From: Parafilimonas terrae
GTDB lineage: Bacteria; Bacteroidota; Bacteroidia; Chitinophagales; Chitinophagaceae
Direction: 5' to 3'
Assembly: GCF_900115755.1 (NCBI RefSeq)
Contig: NZ_FOXQ01000001.1
Coordinates: forward strand, 620,001-684,000
Length of the DNA stretch: 64,000 bases
The notes below the pieces were generated by a model. The model was not told the DNA's origin and did no database searches. It saw only the letters and a program-made list of their open reading frames with translations. Below are positions 35,855 through 44,214 of this stretch, piece after piece; within the stretch, counting starts at the first letter, position 1; each line of letters begins with the position of its first letter. The position numbers and the translations under genes are program-made.

Positions 35855-36244
35855 CTATATATAGTGCGTCCATGCATCGTGGCAAATTTTAAAACATTCA
35901 TACGCAGGTACCAATCCTTTTTGGGTAAATGTTAATTGCGTTTTGTTTTCTTTTTCACTAATCTCAAAAATTATATCCGTGTCTTTCCATTCACTCTTAT
36001 CTTTTGTAAATACAAAGTAATTGTCCAGCACATGCCAAACCACTTTTTTGTTGGGAACAAGTTCAGTGATTTTCATTTTGCAACGATGCACATCCTGGTA
36101 GTGATATAAAAATTCGCTATTCAGTTTGTTGGTATCGCCTTCAATATTTTCAGACCACCAGCCACGTACATTGTTCACCGCATCAAAAACCTGTGCCGGT
36201 GTTGCATCAACCAAAATAGTTGTTGTAAAATCGTTGTTTTTCAT
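35855..36244 (-). CDS. SRPBCC (START/AHSA1-like) domain protein, minimal form
   Basis: A 129-residue single-domain START-like protein. The pattern ILVDATPAQVFDAVNNVRGWWSENIEG, then VVWHVLDNYF, then TDIIFEISEKENKTQLTFTQKGL is classic for the family, in which a curved sheet covers a long helix to form a ligand cavity. It precedes the longer SRPBCC gene by six bases and is divergent from the GlxA-type regulator gene 194 bases away. That regulator may control this pair, as often found for AraC-type regulators and START proteins. Confidence 0.9.
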   Translation of the reverse strand: MKNNDFTTTILVDATPAQVFDAVNNVRGWWSENIEGDTNKLNSEFLYHYQDVHRCKMKITELVPNKKVVWHVLDNYFVFTKDKSEWKDTDIIFEISEKENKTQLTFTQKGLVPAYECFKICHDAWTHYI

Positions 36245-36438
36245 AATCCTGTTTTTTTATTTTAAATAATATCTCCGCATTATTACATCAATGCGCCGGG
36301 TTCAAAAGTATTAACAGTTAACCACCATTAAGGGGTGTAAAACAGACTTTGTGACGGGTTAATTTAGACAAAATAAGTTTTTAACTTTACCACCATTAAA
36401 TCTGCTAAGCAGGCTTTTTAAACCATTAAATTAATTCT

Positions 36439-37431
36439 ATGAAACATCTTACCATATTAATACCAAATGCGCAAACAGGGCCTAATACCTTGTCGTGCAT
36501 TATTGGCACATGGCATGTTTTTACCAGCGCTAATGAATACTGGAAAAAGAATGGGAAACGGCCGGCGTTTAACATAGAAATGGCCGGCATATCCACACAC
36601 ACAGATTTTGTAAACGGGTTGCTAAGCGTTATGCCCCAGGCAAACATTTCATCTATTAAGAAAACCGATCTTATTGTTATTCCCGCCATACAGGGAGATT
36701 TCAAAAAGCTTCACCAGGAAAATTTGCTGCTGGTAAATTGGATAAACGAACAATATAAAAAAGGGTCTGAACTGGCCAGCATGTGCACCGGCGCTTATTT
36801 GCTGGCTTCAACAGGATTGCTGGACAACAAAACCTGCTCCATTCACTGGAATGCAGTAAACAACTTCAGGGGCCTGTTTCCCAAAGTGATTGTAAAAGCA
36901 GAAAAACTAATAACTGATGAGCAAGGCATTTATACCAACGGCGGTGGTTATTCTTTTTTAAACCTCTTAATTTATTTAGTTGAAAAATATTACGACAGGC
37001 AAACGGCTATTTACTGCTCCAAGATTTTCCAGATAGATATAGACAGGCAAACACAATCTGATTTTGCAATATTCACCGGGCAAAAAGCGCATGGGGATGA
37101 AGTGGTAAAAAAAGCACAGGAGTATATTGAAAACAATTTTTATGAAAAGATATCTATGGAAAACCTCTCACAAAAGTTTGCTGTTGGAAGAAGAAATTTT
37201 GACCGGCGGTTTATAAAAGCAACAGGCAATACGCCGGTTGAATATTTGCAAAGAGTGAAAATTGAATCGGCCAAAAAGGCGCTGGAAACCACACGCAAAA
37301 CCATTAGTGAAGTAATGTATGAAGTGGGCTATGCTGATGTAAAAGCATTCAGGGAAGTATTTAGAAAAATAACGGGCGTGTCGCCGCTGGAATATAAAAA
37401 CAAGTACAACAAAGAAATGGCGTTTGGATAA
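36439..37431 (+). CDS. GlxA family AraC-type regulator (DJ-1/PfpI + HTH)
   Basis: A 330-residue transcription regulator. Residues about 1-180 form a DJ-1/PfpI-like domain (TILIPNAQTGPNTLSC, then the nucleophile-elbow region ELASMCTGAYLLASTGLLDN), followed by a C-terminal AraC double helix-turn-helix. The HTH parts are FYEKISMENLSQKFAVGRRNFDRRF and the conserved TPVEYLQRVKIESAKKALETT with ISEVMYEVGYADVKAFREVFRKITGVSPLEYK. Length is standard for GlxA-like proteins. The effector is unknown. Divergent START-domain genes are the natural target candidates. Confidence 0.94.
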   Translation: MKHLTILIPNAQTGPNTLSCIIGTWHVFTSANEYWKKNGKRPAFNIEMAGISTHTDFVNGLLSVMPQANISSIKKTDLIVIPAIQGDFKKLHQENLLLVNWINEQYKKGSELASMCTGAYLLASTGLLDNKTCSIHWNAVNNFRGLFPKVIVKAEKLITDEQGIYTNGGGYSFLNLLIYLVEKYYDRQTAIYCSKIFQIDIDRQTQSDFAIFTGQKAHGDEVVKKAQEYIENNFYEKISMENLSQKFAVGRRNFDRRFIKATGNTPVEYLQRVKIESAKKALETTRKTISEVMYEVGYADVKAFREVFRKITGVSPLEYKNKYNKEMAFG

Positions 37432-37490
37432 GGCACTGCAAGCTGCGGGCTTACGATTCAAGGCAATTAAACTTCCCAAAAGGCAAAGCC

Positions 37491-37660
37491 CTATTCACTT
37501 CGCAATGCTTTAACCGGGTTAGCTACTGCCGCTTTAATTGCCTGAATGCTCACGGTTATTAACGCAATGCATAAGGCTGCTAAACCGGCAACAGGAAAAT
37601 TGACCAGGAAATATGAATGCGGTAAAAAGTTTGCTTTTCCTGATATTCCGCCATGCGGTT
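37491..37660 (-). pseudogene. 3'-end relic of an FtsX permease gene (relic 1)
   Basis: Reverse-strand translation gives FLVNFPVAGLAALCIALITV, then SIQAIKAAVANPVKALRSE and a stop at 37491, matching the last ~45 residues of permease copy C. Upstream of this the reading decays (GGISGKANFLPH), and the remaining ~95% of the gene is missing. Fifty-three bases are identical to the end of copy C, so the loss or conversion is recent or maintained by recombination. Confidence 0.85.
37516..37568. repeat. 53-bp perfect direct repeat, left copy
   Basis: Identical to 38761-38813 at the end of permease copy C. It begins GGGTTAGCTACTGCC and ends ATTAACGCAAT. The two copies bracket the toxin-antitoxin pair and relic 2. 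Confidence 0.9.
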
Positions 37661-37720
37661 TTTACATAATTCTTAAACATAATTATCAGTAAATTTGAGA
37701 TACAATTAAATTTTTTTTAA

Positions 37721-37948
37721 ATGGAACGTATTGTGATTGAAGTGGATGATGCTACGGCTAAAAAATGGCAGGAGGTTTCTCCTAAAATAAAGGAACAACT
37801 TGAAAAGAATATCGAAAGACAAATAGAAATTCTTTACCGTGGCGTGCAGGAAGACGAGTTCTTTACCCTGCTTGATAAAATAAGTGATGAAGCGGTAAAA
37901 AACGGGCTTACAGAAGAAATGCTTGAAAAATTGCTGAATGAAGAATGA
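37721..37948 (+). CDS. Putative antitoxin of a PIN-domain toxin-antitoxin pair
   Basis: A 75-residue acidic, helical protein (MERIVIEVDDATAKKWQEVS at the start and LTEEMLEKLLNEE at the end). The first strand followed by helices is a ribbon-helix-helix-like layout common in VapB/RelB-type antitoxins. Its stop overlaps the PIN toxin start by 11 bases, so translation is coupled. It is named an antitoxin mainly from this position and size; no close family is recognised. Confidence 0.72.
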   Translation: MERIVIEVDDATAKKWQEVSPKIKEQLEKNIERQIEILYRGVQEDEFFTLLDKISDEAVKNGLTEEMLEKLLNEE

Positions 37949-38360
37949 CTTATTTGTTATTGACACCAATACATTAATCAGCGCTTTTTTATTCAGATAT
38001 TCCAACCCGAGAAAAGCGTTTGAATGGGTTGTTAAAACGGGAACAGTTTGTTCAAGCCTTGAAACATATAATGAATTTAGCGAAGTTTTATTGCGTCCAA
38101 AATTTGATAAGTATATTTCTCTTGAAGAAAGGTTATTAGCTTTAAAGGATTTCAAACAGCTTGCCCTATTTAGTGAAATACCGGAAACCATCACTGCCTG
38201 CCGTGATACCAAAGACAATAAGTTTCTTGAGCTGGCCGTAGCTACAAATGCGGCCTGCATCATTACAGGCGATAAAGATCTATTGGAGCTGCACCCTTTT
38301 CGCGGAATACCTATTTTAAGCGCTGCTGATTTTTTAAATATTGTCCGAAAGACTATTTGA
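37938..38360 (+). CDS. PIN-domain ribonuclease toxin (COG1569-like)
   Basis: A 140-residue PIN nuclease expected to cleave RNA with acidic residues and Mg. The first conserved Asp is in FVIDTNTLISAFLF; Glu is in SLETYNEFSEVLLRPKF; Asp is in TACRDTKDNKFLELAVA; and the final TGDKDLLELHPFRGIPIL is the classic C-terminal motif of this subfamily. The antitoxin candidate is encoded immediately upstream. The pair sits inside a recombination-scarred interval between two permease relics. Confidence 0.9.
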   Translation: MKNDLFVIDTNTLISAFLFRYSNPRKAFEWVVKTGTVCSSLETYNEFSEVLLRPKFDKYISLEERLLALKDFKQLALFSEIPETITACRDTKDNKFLELAVATNAACIITGDKDLLELHPFRGIPILSAADFLNIVRKTI

Positions 38361-38455
38361 TTACCAGTACCCGGTTTCGTGTTTCCCGATTACCTGATAT
38401 AAAATATTTTATTTTCCTACCTATCACTTATCACTCACTACACACAATTCCTTTC

Positions 38456-38566
38456 TTATTCCATTCTTAAACTCTTTACCGGGTTTATCAATGCTGCTTT
38501 AATGCTTTGATAAGCTACTGTCAACAATGCTATGGTTATTGCAAATAATCCTATTGTTATTGGTTA
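38456..38566 (-). pseudogene. 3'-end relic of an FtsX permease gene (relic 2)
   Basis: The minus strand reads ITIGLFAITIALLTVAYQSI, then KAALINPVKSLRME and a stop at 38456, the C-terminal helix and tail of the FtsX family. An in-frame stop lies directly before the fragment, and no further homology is visible upstream. It differs from copies A-C and relic 1, so it derives from another paralogue. Confidence 0.8.
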
Positions 38567-38601
38567 AGGAGGGGCAATATTTTCGTTTTGTGAATCGTTA
38601 A

Positions 38602-38735
38602 ACGGGGAACGGGAAAGTTTCAAGTTGTTGCTATGAATTTGTAACAACTTGATAAGTTGAAACGTGAAATATTAATAGCGGCTTTGCGCCATAACGCTTT
38701 TGCATTCACGTTTGACGATTGACGATTCATGCCAT
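38602..38735. repeat. Stutter repeats with an internal AAGTTGTT/AACAACTT palindrome
   Basis: This part of a 375-base gene-free gap holds TCAAGTTGTT and AACAACTTGA as an inverted repeat, then GTTGAAACGTG. Close to the permease stop it ends with TTCACGTTTGACGATTGACG, words shared with the gaps at 4.26 and 32.58 kb. Apart from relic 2 nothing coding is seen. Confidence 0.5.
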
Positions 38736-41153
38736 TCATTCGCTTCGCAATGCCTGCACAGGGTTAGCTACTGCCGCTTTAATTGCCTGAATGCTCACGG
38801 TTATTAACGCAATTAAAATAGCTACAATACCAGCAACAACAAATATCCACCAGCTAAGCGTTGTTCTGTAAGCAAAACTTTGCAGCCAGGTATGCATAAT
38901 CCACCATGCCACAGGAAATGCTATAACAGAAGCTATCAATACAAGCTTTGCAAAATCTTTCGACAACATAGCAACTATGCCGCTTACGCTTGCACCTAAA
39001 ACTTTGCGCACACCAATTTCCCTGGCACGCTGTTCTGCCGCATACGTAACCAATCCAAACAAGCCAAGGCAACCGATGAAGATGGCAAACAAAGCAAATG
39101 TTATAAAGAGTTTACCTGTTTGCTGTTCTGCTGTATATACTTTATTAAAATCATCATCCATAAATGTATAGTTGAAAGGCTGGCCTGCTGTGGCGGCATT
39201 CCACCGCGTTTCAATTGTGTTTATTACCGAAGCAATATTTTTTGTTTTAATACGAACGGCAATACTGCCCCAATTTTCGCCTAACTGAATTATGAGCGGG
39301 CCAACATTATCATGCATAGAACTGAAATTAAAATCTTTTACAACGCCCACTATACGATAAGGAATAGCAGCACTTATAACATCGTTGCTGAAATCCGGCC
39401 GGTATAATGTTTCCTTAAGCGGTTCTTTTAAGCCAAGCACTTTTACAGCCGCTTCATTTAAAATTATACCAGTTGAATCTGAAGGAAAATCCTTTGAAAA
39501 ATTCCTGCCCTTTGCTATGTTCATGCCAAGTGTTGGTATATAGTTTTCATCAATAAAAAAATTCGTTAGCACAACTGCTTTATCTGCATTCATGGTAGCA
39601 TCACGAAACCATCCTTCGGTATCAAAGCTGTTACCGGTTGGCAGGTCGCCCGAAATAGTTGCATTTTCAACCCCTGTAATATTTAACAGCTCATTCCTGA
39701 ATGAATGTATTTGTTTATCAAGATACCAGGCATTATGCAATACCAAAACCTGGTCGCGGTCATAACCAATTTTGCGGCTGCGTATAAAATCAAGCTGGTT
39801 ATAAATTACAATCGTCCCAATAATAAGTATGATGGAAATGCTGAATTGAAAAACCACGAGGCTGCTGCGCAACCAGCTACTTTTAAAGCCCTTTGCTATC
39901 TTTCCTTTTAATACATCTATGGGTTGAAAGGATGATAAATAAAATGCAGGATAACTGCCGGCAATAATGCCCACTACAATAACCAGCGCAAGCATTACCG
40001 GGAATAACCAGGTTGAGAACAAAGTGCCGATGCTCATTTCTTTACCCGAAAGCTGGTTGAACAAAGGCATTAACAGCATAGCTATTACAATAGCAAGCGC
40101 CAGTGAAAACAGGCATATTAAAATTGATTCCGTTAAAAACTGTGTGATAAGATGTGTGCGCAATGAACCTGCTACTTTTCTTATGCCTACTTCTTTGGCG
40201 CGGTTGGCAGAACGTGCCGTGGAAAGGTTCATGAAATTTACGCAGGCAATCAATAAAATAAAAATGGCAATAACAGAAAAAATATAAACATAGTTAATGT
40301 TGCCGTTTGCCTCTATTTCATATTGTTTATCTGAATGCAAATGAATATCGGTTACGGGCATTACATAATAGTTAAAATGCCCGCCGGTTTTTTTAAGATC
40401 ATCTAATGAAGCGTGCAACTGTCCCTGCAGTTCTTTACCCAAATAATTATTAATGGTTGCATCTACATCTTTCTGCAGTTTTTGTTTTGTTACGCCTGGC
40501 TTTACCAACACATAATTATACCGGTTGTTGCTGAGCCAGCTTGGATTGTCTTTGCCGCGTGGCCGGATAAAATGAAAATGAAAATGCGACTGCTTCGGAA
40601 TATCTTTTATTACACCCGTTATTTTACAATAATTGTCGTTATCAACAATTAAAGTTTTACCAAGCACATCTGTTGTATTGAAATATTTTTTGGCGGTAGT
40701 TTCATCAATTACAATTGAATTAGGATCACGCAATGCAGTTAACGGGTTGCCTGCAATCATTGGTAAAGAGAACACTTTAAAAAAAGTGGAGTCTGCAAAG
40801 GCCGCGTGATCATCCTGTACGTTGCGGTTATCTTTTTTCACAAGAATGCCACCCTGGTTGTCAACCCTCGTTATTTCTTCCACTCCGGGAAAATCTCTTT
40901 TCAAAGCGGGGCCCAGCGGGTCGGGCGATACCGCGAAAATGGCTGAAGTATTATTAAAAAATATATCGGCATCTATGCGGTATATACGCTCTGCATTGGG
41001 ATAATATTTATCGTAACTTAATTCATCCACCACATATAGTACGATCAATAAGCAAACGGCCAGCCCCGATGCCAGCCCGATAATATTAATGGCCGAAAAG
41101 CCCTTATTTTTCCATAGGTTGCGCAATGCAACTTTCAAATAATTTTTAAGCAT
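38736..41153 (-). CDS. FtsX/MacB-type ABC transporter permease (copy C)
   Basis: An 805-residue permease of the same family as copies A and B. The N-terminus is MLKNYLKVALRNLWKNKGFS, followed by a transmembrane helix and the MacB-PCD periplasmic domain. Then come the first block VIAIFILLIACVNFMNLSTARSANRAKEVGIRKVAGS, the second-half start SLVVFQFSISIILIIGTIVI and the last block FIGCLGLFGLVTYAAEQRAREIGVRKVLGA. The tail is QAIKAAVANPVQALRSE. Unlike copies A and B, I do not find the TGTnCG palindrome or a well-spaced sigma-54 box upstream, so its control may differ. Its 3' end shares a 53-base perfect repeat with relic 1. Confidence 0.95.
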   Translation of the reverse strand: MLKNYLKVALRNLWKNKGFSAINIIGLASGLAVCLLIVLYVVDELSYDKYYPNAERIYRIDADIFFNNTSAIFAVSPDPLGPALKRDFPGVEEITRVDNQGGILVKKDNRNVQDDHAAFADSTFFKVFSLPMIAGNPLTALRDPNSIVIDETTAKKYFNTTDVLGKTLIVDNDNYCKITGVIKDIPKQSHFHFHFIRPRGKDNPSWLSNNRYNYVLVKPGVTKQKLQKDVDATINNYLGKELQGQLHASLDDLKKTGGHFNYYVMPVTDIHLHSDKQYEIEANGNINYVYIFSVIAIFILLIACVNFMNLSTARSANRAKEVGIRKVAGSLRTHLITQFLTESILICLFSLALAIVIAMLLMPLFNQLSGKEMSIGTLFSTWLFPVMLALVIVVGIIAGSYPAFYLSSFQPIDVLKGKIAKGFKSSWLRSSLVVFQFSISIILIIGTIVIYNQLDFIRSRKIGYDRDQVLVLHNAWYLDKQIHSFRNELLNITGVENATISGDLPTGNSFDTEGWFRDATMNADKAVVLTNFFIDENYIPTLGMNIAKGRNFSKDFPSDSTGIILNEAAVKVLGLKEPLKETLYRPDFSNDVISAAIPYRIVGVVKDFNFSSMHDNVGPLIIQLGENWGSIAVRIKTKNIASVINTIETRWNAATAGQPFNYTFMDDDFNKVYTAEQQTGKLFITFALFAIFIGCLGLFGLVTYAAEQRAREIGVRKVLGASVSGIVAMLSKDFAKLVLIASVIAFPVAWWIMHTWLQSFAYRTTLSWWIFVVAGIVAILIALITVSIQAIKAAVANPVQALRSE
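38761..38813. repeat. 53-bp perfect direct repeat, right copy
   Basis: The right-hand copy of the repeat at 37516-37568, here inside the coding end of permease copy C. Same orientation as the left copy, 1,245 bases apart. Confidence 0.9.
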
Positions 41154-41277
41154 TGATATAAATTAAAAGTTAAGCAGTACGCAGGTATTACGTTTTATTC
41201 CGCAATATGTTACCATTGCTGTTAAATATTTACAGGCTATAATCACAGCAATGCTGTCTTATAAAGAGGTTGCCCAA

Positions 41278-41310
41278 TTTGGTTAATTTACCCTGCAGTT
41301 TGTATCTTCA
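41278..41310 (+). promoter_or_regulatory. Candidate Bacteroidota promoter for the YhcH-like gene
   Basis: TTTG (41278-41281) and TATCTTCA (41303-41310) are 21 bases apart, close to the -33 TTTG / -7 TAnnTTTG consensus. The start codon is 24 bases further on. One base of the -7 box deviates. Confidence 0.45.
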
Positions 41311-41333
41311 ATTTATTTTAAAAGATTCGCCAC

Positions 41334-41939
41334 ATGAAAAAAGCATTTTTAGTAATTATAACAACTGCATTAATGTTTACAAGCTCGCATATAAACGCTC
41401 AGCAAACTGCATTAACCGACAAACAAATAAATGCATGGTTTGCTAAAAAAGACTGGCTTGGCGGCGCCCCGCTTCAACCGCATAAAACAATAAACAAGGC
41501 TGAGCTGGCAAGGCAATATCAGCTCAATCAATCTTATTGGGACAAGGCTTTTGCATTTTTGAAAAATAATGATCTTGAAAAATTAGGCGCCGGCCGGTAT
41601 GCTATTGATGGCGATAATGTTTATGCTATGATAACCGAAGCGCCTACTAAAAATTTAGACGATGCAAAATGGGAGTCGCACCATGATTATATTGATTTGC
41701 AGGCCGTAATAAGTGGTGAAGAAAAGATTGGCATGACGCCTGTTTCAAAACTAACCGTAACCATGCCGTACGATGCTTCAAAAGATTTAGCCAATTATTC
41801 AGGCGATGGAAAGCTCTACGATGCTTTTCCCGGCACATTCTTTCTTTTCTTTCCCGGCGAGGCGCACCGGCCGGGCATTACCACAAACGGAAATAAGCCC
41901 GATAAAAAGCTTGTTATAAAAATCAGGTACACAGAATAA
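41334..41939 (+). CDS. Exported YhcH/YjgK/YiaL family (DUF386) cupin
   Basis: A 201-residue protein with a signal peptide (MKKAFLVIITTALMFTSSHINAQQ) before a YhcH-type beta-barrel. The metal-binding pattern is visible in WESHHDYIDLQAVISGEEKIG and FLFFPGEAHRPG. Cytoplasmic YhcH proteins act around sialic acid and sugar-acid metabolism, possibly as anomerases. This one is exported and carries an extra N-terminal stretch, a variant seen in Bacteroidota. Its sugar substrate is unknown. The sialidase at 23-24 kb is too far away to form an operon. Confidence 0.88.
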   Translation: MKKAFLVIITTALMFTSSHINAQQTALTDKQINAWFAKKDWLGGAPLQPHKTINKAELARQYQLNQSYWDKAFAFLKNNDLEKLGAGRYAIDGDNVYAMITEAPTKNLDDAKWESHHDYIDLQAVISGEEKIGMTPVSKLTVTMPYDASKDLANYSGDGKLYDAFPGTFFLFFPGEAHRPGITTNGNKPDKKLVIKIRYTE

Positions 41940-42039
41940 TCCTTTTTCAGTTTATGTATTTTTAGTTTTAAAAAGATTAATGCAGCATTGCATTTAATCA
42001 CGGCATGGTTTTTAATCTTCTTTCAGTAAGAAGTTAACC

Positions 42040-43347
42040 ATGCAAATAAAATTTATAAAGACACCACTATACATTTTGTTGCTGATGTTACTGGCTTCCT
42101 GTGCTTCAAACAAAAAAACAGCAGGGCCTGTAAACTATACAAAAGACCTGCCTGAACCTTACGCTACCAAATCAAAAATGAATTTCAGTAATGTGATTGG
42201 CTGGAAAGCAAATGAAAAGCCTGTTGCGCCGGAAGGGTTTAAAGTGAATTTATATGCAGAAGGCTTTTACAACCCAAGATGGATGTATGTAACGCCTAAT
42301 GGTGATGTGCTGGTTACCGAAGCTAATACTGAGGTTGGTTTTTTCAAGAAGATTGGCGCTGTTATTATTGGCGCAAATAAAGCAGATAATCTTGGCGAAA
42401 GCGCTAACCGCATTACCATTTTGCGGGATGCCGATGGTGATGGCATTCCTGAATTAAAACAGACTTTTATTGATAATTTAAACAAGCCTTTTGGAATGCT
42501 GATTATTGGCAAATGGCTGTATGTTGCCAATACTGATGCTTTGTTGCGATTTCCCTATACACCCGGCGAAACGCGTATAACAGCAAAACCTGAAAAACTC
42601 ATTGACCTGCCTGGCGAAGGCCGGCACTGGACAAGAAATATTATAACAAATGCTGACAGCACAAGGATTTATATTGCCGTGGGTTCATCAAGCAATGTGG
42701 CAGAAAATGGGATGGATAAAGAAATAAACCGTGCAGACATCCTGGAAATTAATACAGATGGCAGCGGCATGCGGGTGTATGCATCAGGCTTGCGTAACCC
42801 CGTTGGTATGGCATGGGAACCTGCAACAGGTATTTTATGGGCTGCCGTAAATGAGCGGGATGAATTAGGCGACGATCTCGTGCCTGACTATCTTACCAGC
42901 ATAAAAGAAAACGGCTTTTATGGCTGGCCTTATTTTTATTATGGCACACATATAGACCCACGGTTGAAAGATGAAGCAGCCAAAGCTTTAATTAAAGAGG
43001 CTATTGTGCCCGATGTTTCATTGGGCTCGCATACAGCATCGCTGGGTTTGGCATTTGGCAATAAAAGTAACTTCCCTGAAAAATATAAAACCGGTGCATT
43101 TATAGCACAGCATGGTTCGTGGAACCGCTCGCAGTTATCCGGTTATAAGGTATTATATGTTCCTTTTAAGAACGGAAAACCGTCAGGCCCTCCGGAAGAT
43201 TTTCTTACAGGATTTATCGCTGATTTGAATAAAGAAAAAGTGCATGGCAGGCCTGTGGGAATCGTGTTTTTAAAAGATGGTTCAATGCTGCTAACAGATG
43301 ATACAAGCAACCGCATCTGGCATATAACTTATACCGCAGATAAATAA
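42040..43347 (+). CDS. Sorbosone dehydrogenase-like beta-propeller lipoprotein
   Basis: A 435-residue lipoprotein (lipobox in LLMLLASCASN) carrying the PQQ-dependent sugar dehydrogenase/L-sorbosone dehydrogenase beta-propeller. It starts APEGFKVNLYAEGFYNPRWM with TPNGDVLVTEANTE. Other family motifs are RITILRDADGDGIPE, LNKPFGMLIIGKWLYVANTD, YASGLRNPVGMAWEPATGILWAAVNERDELGDDLVPDYL and the terminal GSMLLTDDTSNRIWHI. It probably oxidises an aldose or sorbosone in the periplasm with a quinone cofactor; the cofactor is inferred. It has no cytochrome domain of its own. Confidence 0.92.
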   Translation: MQIKFIKTPLYILLLMLLASCASNKKTAGPVNYTKDLPEPYATKSKMNFSNVIGWKANEKPVAPEGFKVNLYAEGFYNPRWMYVTPNGDVLVTEANTEVGFFKKIGAVIIGANKADNLGESANRITILRDADGDGIPELKQTFIDNLNKPFGMLIIGKWLYVANTDALLRFPYTPGETRITAKPEKLIDLPGEGRHWTRNIITNADSTRIYIAVGSSSNVAENGMDKEINRADILEINTDGSGMRVYASGLRNPVGMAWEPATGILWAAVNERDELGDDLVPDYLTSIKENGFYGWPYFYYGTHIDPRLKDEAAKALIKEAIVPDVSLGSHTASLGLAFGNKSNFPEKYKTGAFIAQHGSWNRSQLSGYKVLYVPFKNGKPSGPPEDFLTGFIADLNKEKVHGRPVGIVFLKDGSMLLTDDTSNRIWHITYTADK

Positions 43348-43374
43348 TATTCTTCAAAAAAAATTTTTTAAATT

Positions 43375-43418
43375 AATTCCTACTAATTTGGTAGGAATTA
43401 AAATTGTTGCTAATCTTG
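43375..43418 (+). promoter_or_regulatory. Promoter overlapped by a 9-bp palindromic operator
   Basis: AATTCCTAC and GTAGGAATT (43375-43383, 43391-43399) form a perfect palindrome around a 7-base centre whose TTTG (43387-43390) can serve as the -33 box. TAATCTTG follows after 20 bases (43411-43418) as a -7 box. A repressor on the palindrome would block the promoter. The motif resembles operators of Rrf2-type regulators, an impression only. Confidence 0.55.
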
Positions 43419-43453
43419 CACTACAAATTATAAAATCAAAAACCTATTTCTTT

Positions 43454-43501
43454 ATGCATACAATGCGATGTTGCCGCCTGCATAAAATGATCAGGCAATA
43501 A
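43454..43501 (+). CDS. Cys-Cys-containing leader peptide (15 codons)
   Basis: A mini-ORF reading MHTMRCCRLHKMIRQ lies between the operator-type promoter and the downstream gene, 66 bases before its start. Arg-Cys-Cys-Arg at codons 5-8 is the sort of composition found in Cys-sensing leader peptides in other bacteria. No strong terminator hairpin is visible between it and the gene, so any control might act through translation or mRNA stability. Existence as a translated peptide is inferred. Confidence 0.4.
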   Translation: MHTMRCCRLHKMIRQ

Positions 43502-43567
43502 TACTTACATAGTTATTACTCAATAATCTTTTTTGAAAAATAATCATTCATTAATAAATATATTACC

Positions 43568-44137
43568 ATGCAAACACAAACAAAGGGCAAGCTGCACATC
43601 CGCATTGCAGTGTATGGGCTTAAAGTAGTTACAAATAATATAGCTGCGCTAATTCGTGATGGTAATCCGCAAACATTAAATTTCATTGTTAACAATAAAG
43701 AAATAGGTGAAGACGGATGGCCGGGCCAAAAGAAATCTATAACGATTATGTACTGTTATGACGATGGCCCGTTGTTCATAGCTGCCGCAAGGGAAAACGA
43801 AGTTTTAACTGTTGGCATTAAAGAGTTTGAAAGATCAAATTCAGCGCCACGGCAAACACCTGTGCATGAGCAAAGGTTGTCTGTTCTTGGCGCCACATAC
43901 GGGCCCGATGATGTAACCTATAAAATTAAAACCCTCATAAGCCCGTTTAATACTTTATCTTTTAAGGCAGACAATTTCACTTTTGGGGATTCATGGTATG
44001 GGGTAGCCAAAACGCTTATTATAATTTTAGGTTTTGGCAAAGATGTGATGCGGGTAGAAATGTTTGTAGAACGCGAACAATGCTATATTGACCTGAAAGA
44101 TTTTTCTCTTTCCAATTATACTGTGATGATTGCATAA
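43568..44137 (+). CDS. Unrecognised protein with a tandemly duplicated domain (DUF3395-like)
   Basis: A 189-residue cytoplasmic protein built from two related halves. Residues about 9-87 read LHIRIAVYGLKVVTNNIAAL and later IGEDGWPGQKKSITIMYCY. Residues about 103-179 read LSVLGATYGPDDVTYKIKTL and later FGDSWYGVAKTLIIILGFG. Both share the pattern A-x-YG, DVT-like, a short strand, then GD/W-x-G-x-K-x-L-x-I. The second half strongly recalls the DUF3395 domain found at the end of some DnaJ proteins. No catalytic residues stand out. It is preceded by a palindromic promoter and a Cys-Cys leader peptide, which hints at sulfur- or redox-linked control. Confidence 0.72.
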   Translation: MQTQTKGKLHIRIAVYGLKVVTNNIAALIRDGNPQTLNFIVNNKEIGEDGWPGQKKSITIMYCYDDGPLFIAAARENEVLTVGIKEFERSNSAPRQTPVHEQRLSVLGATYGPDDVTYKIKTLISPFNTLSFKADNFTFGDSWYGVAKTLIIILGFGKDVMRVEMFVEREQCYIDLKDFSLSNYTVMIA

Positions 44138-44161
44138 TTGAGGCCTTTTTTCCAGGTTTTA

Positions 44162-44194
44162 TTGGCATAGCAAAATGTAACATTGCTATGCCAA
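44162..44194. terminator. Bidirectional-type hairpin between convergent genes
   Basis: TTGGCATAGCAA (44162-44173) pairs perfectly with TTGCTATGCCAA (44183-44194), loop nine bases. It lies between the convergent stops at 44137 and 44215. T/A-rich flanks on both sides fit a shared terminator. Confidence 0.75.
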
Positions 44195-44214
44195 TAAATT
44201 AAAAGCCCCAAGAA

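Noticed and set aside
37706-38263. A 185-codon minus-strand open frame over the toxin-antitoxin pair
   Set aside because: The plus strand has clear PIN motifs and an overlapping upstream gene; the minus-strand translation is low-complexity and Phe/Leu-rich.
41154-41277. Sigma-54-like box before permease copy C
   Set aside because: TGGTAACATATTGCGG on the minus strand has one base too few between GG and GC, and no TGTnCG palindrome lies upstream.
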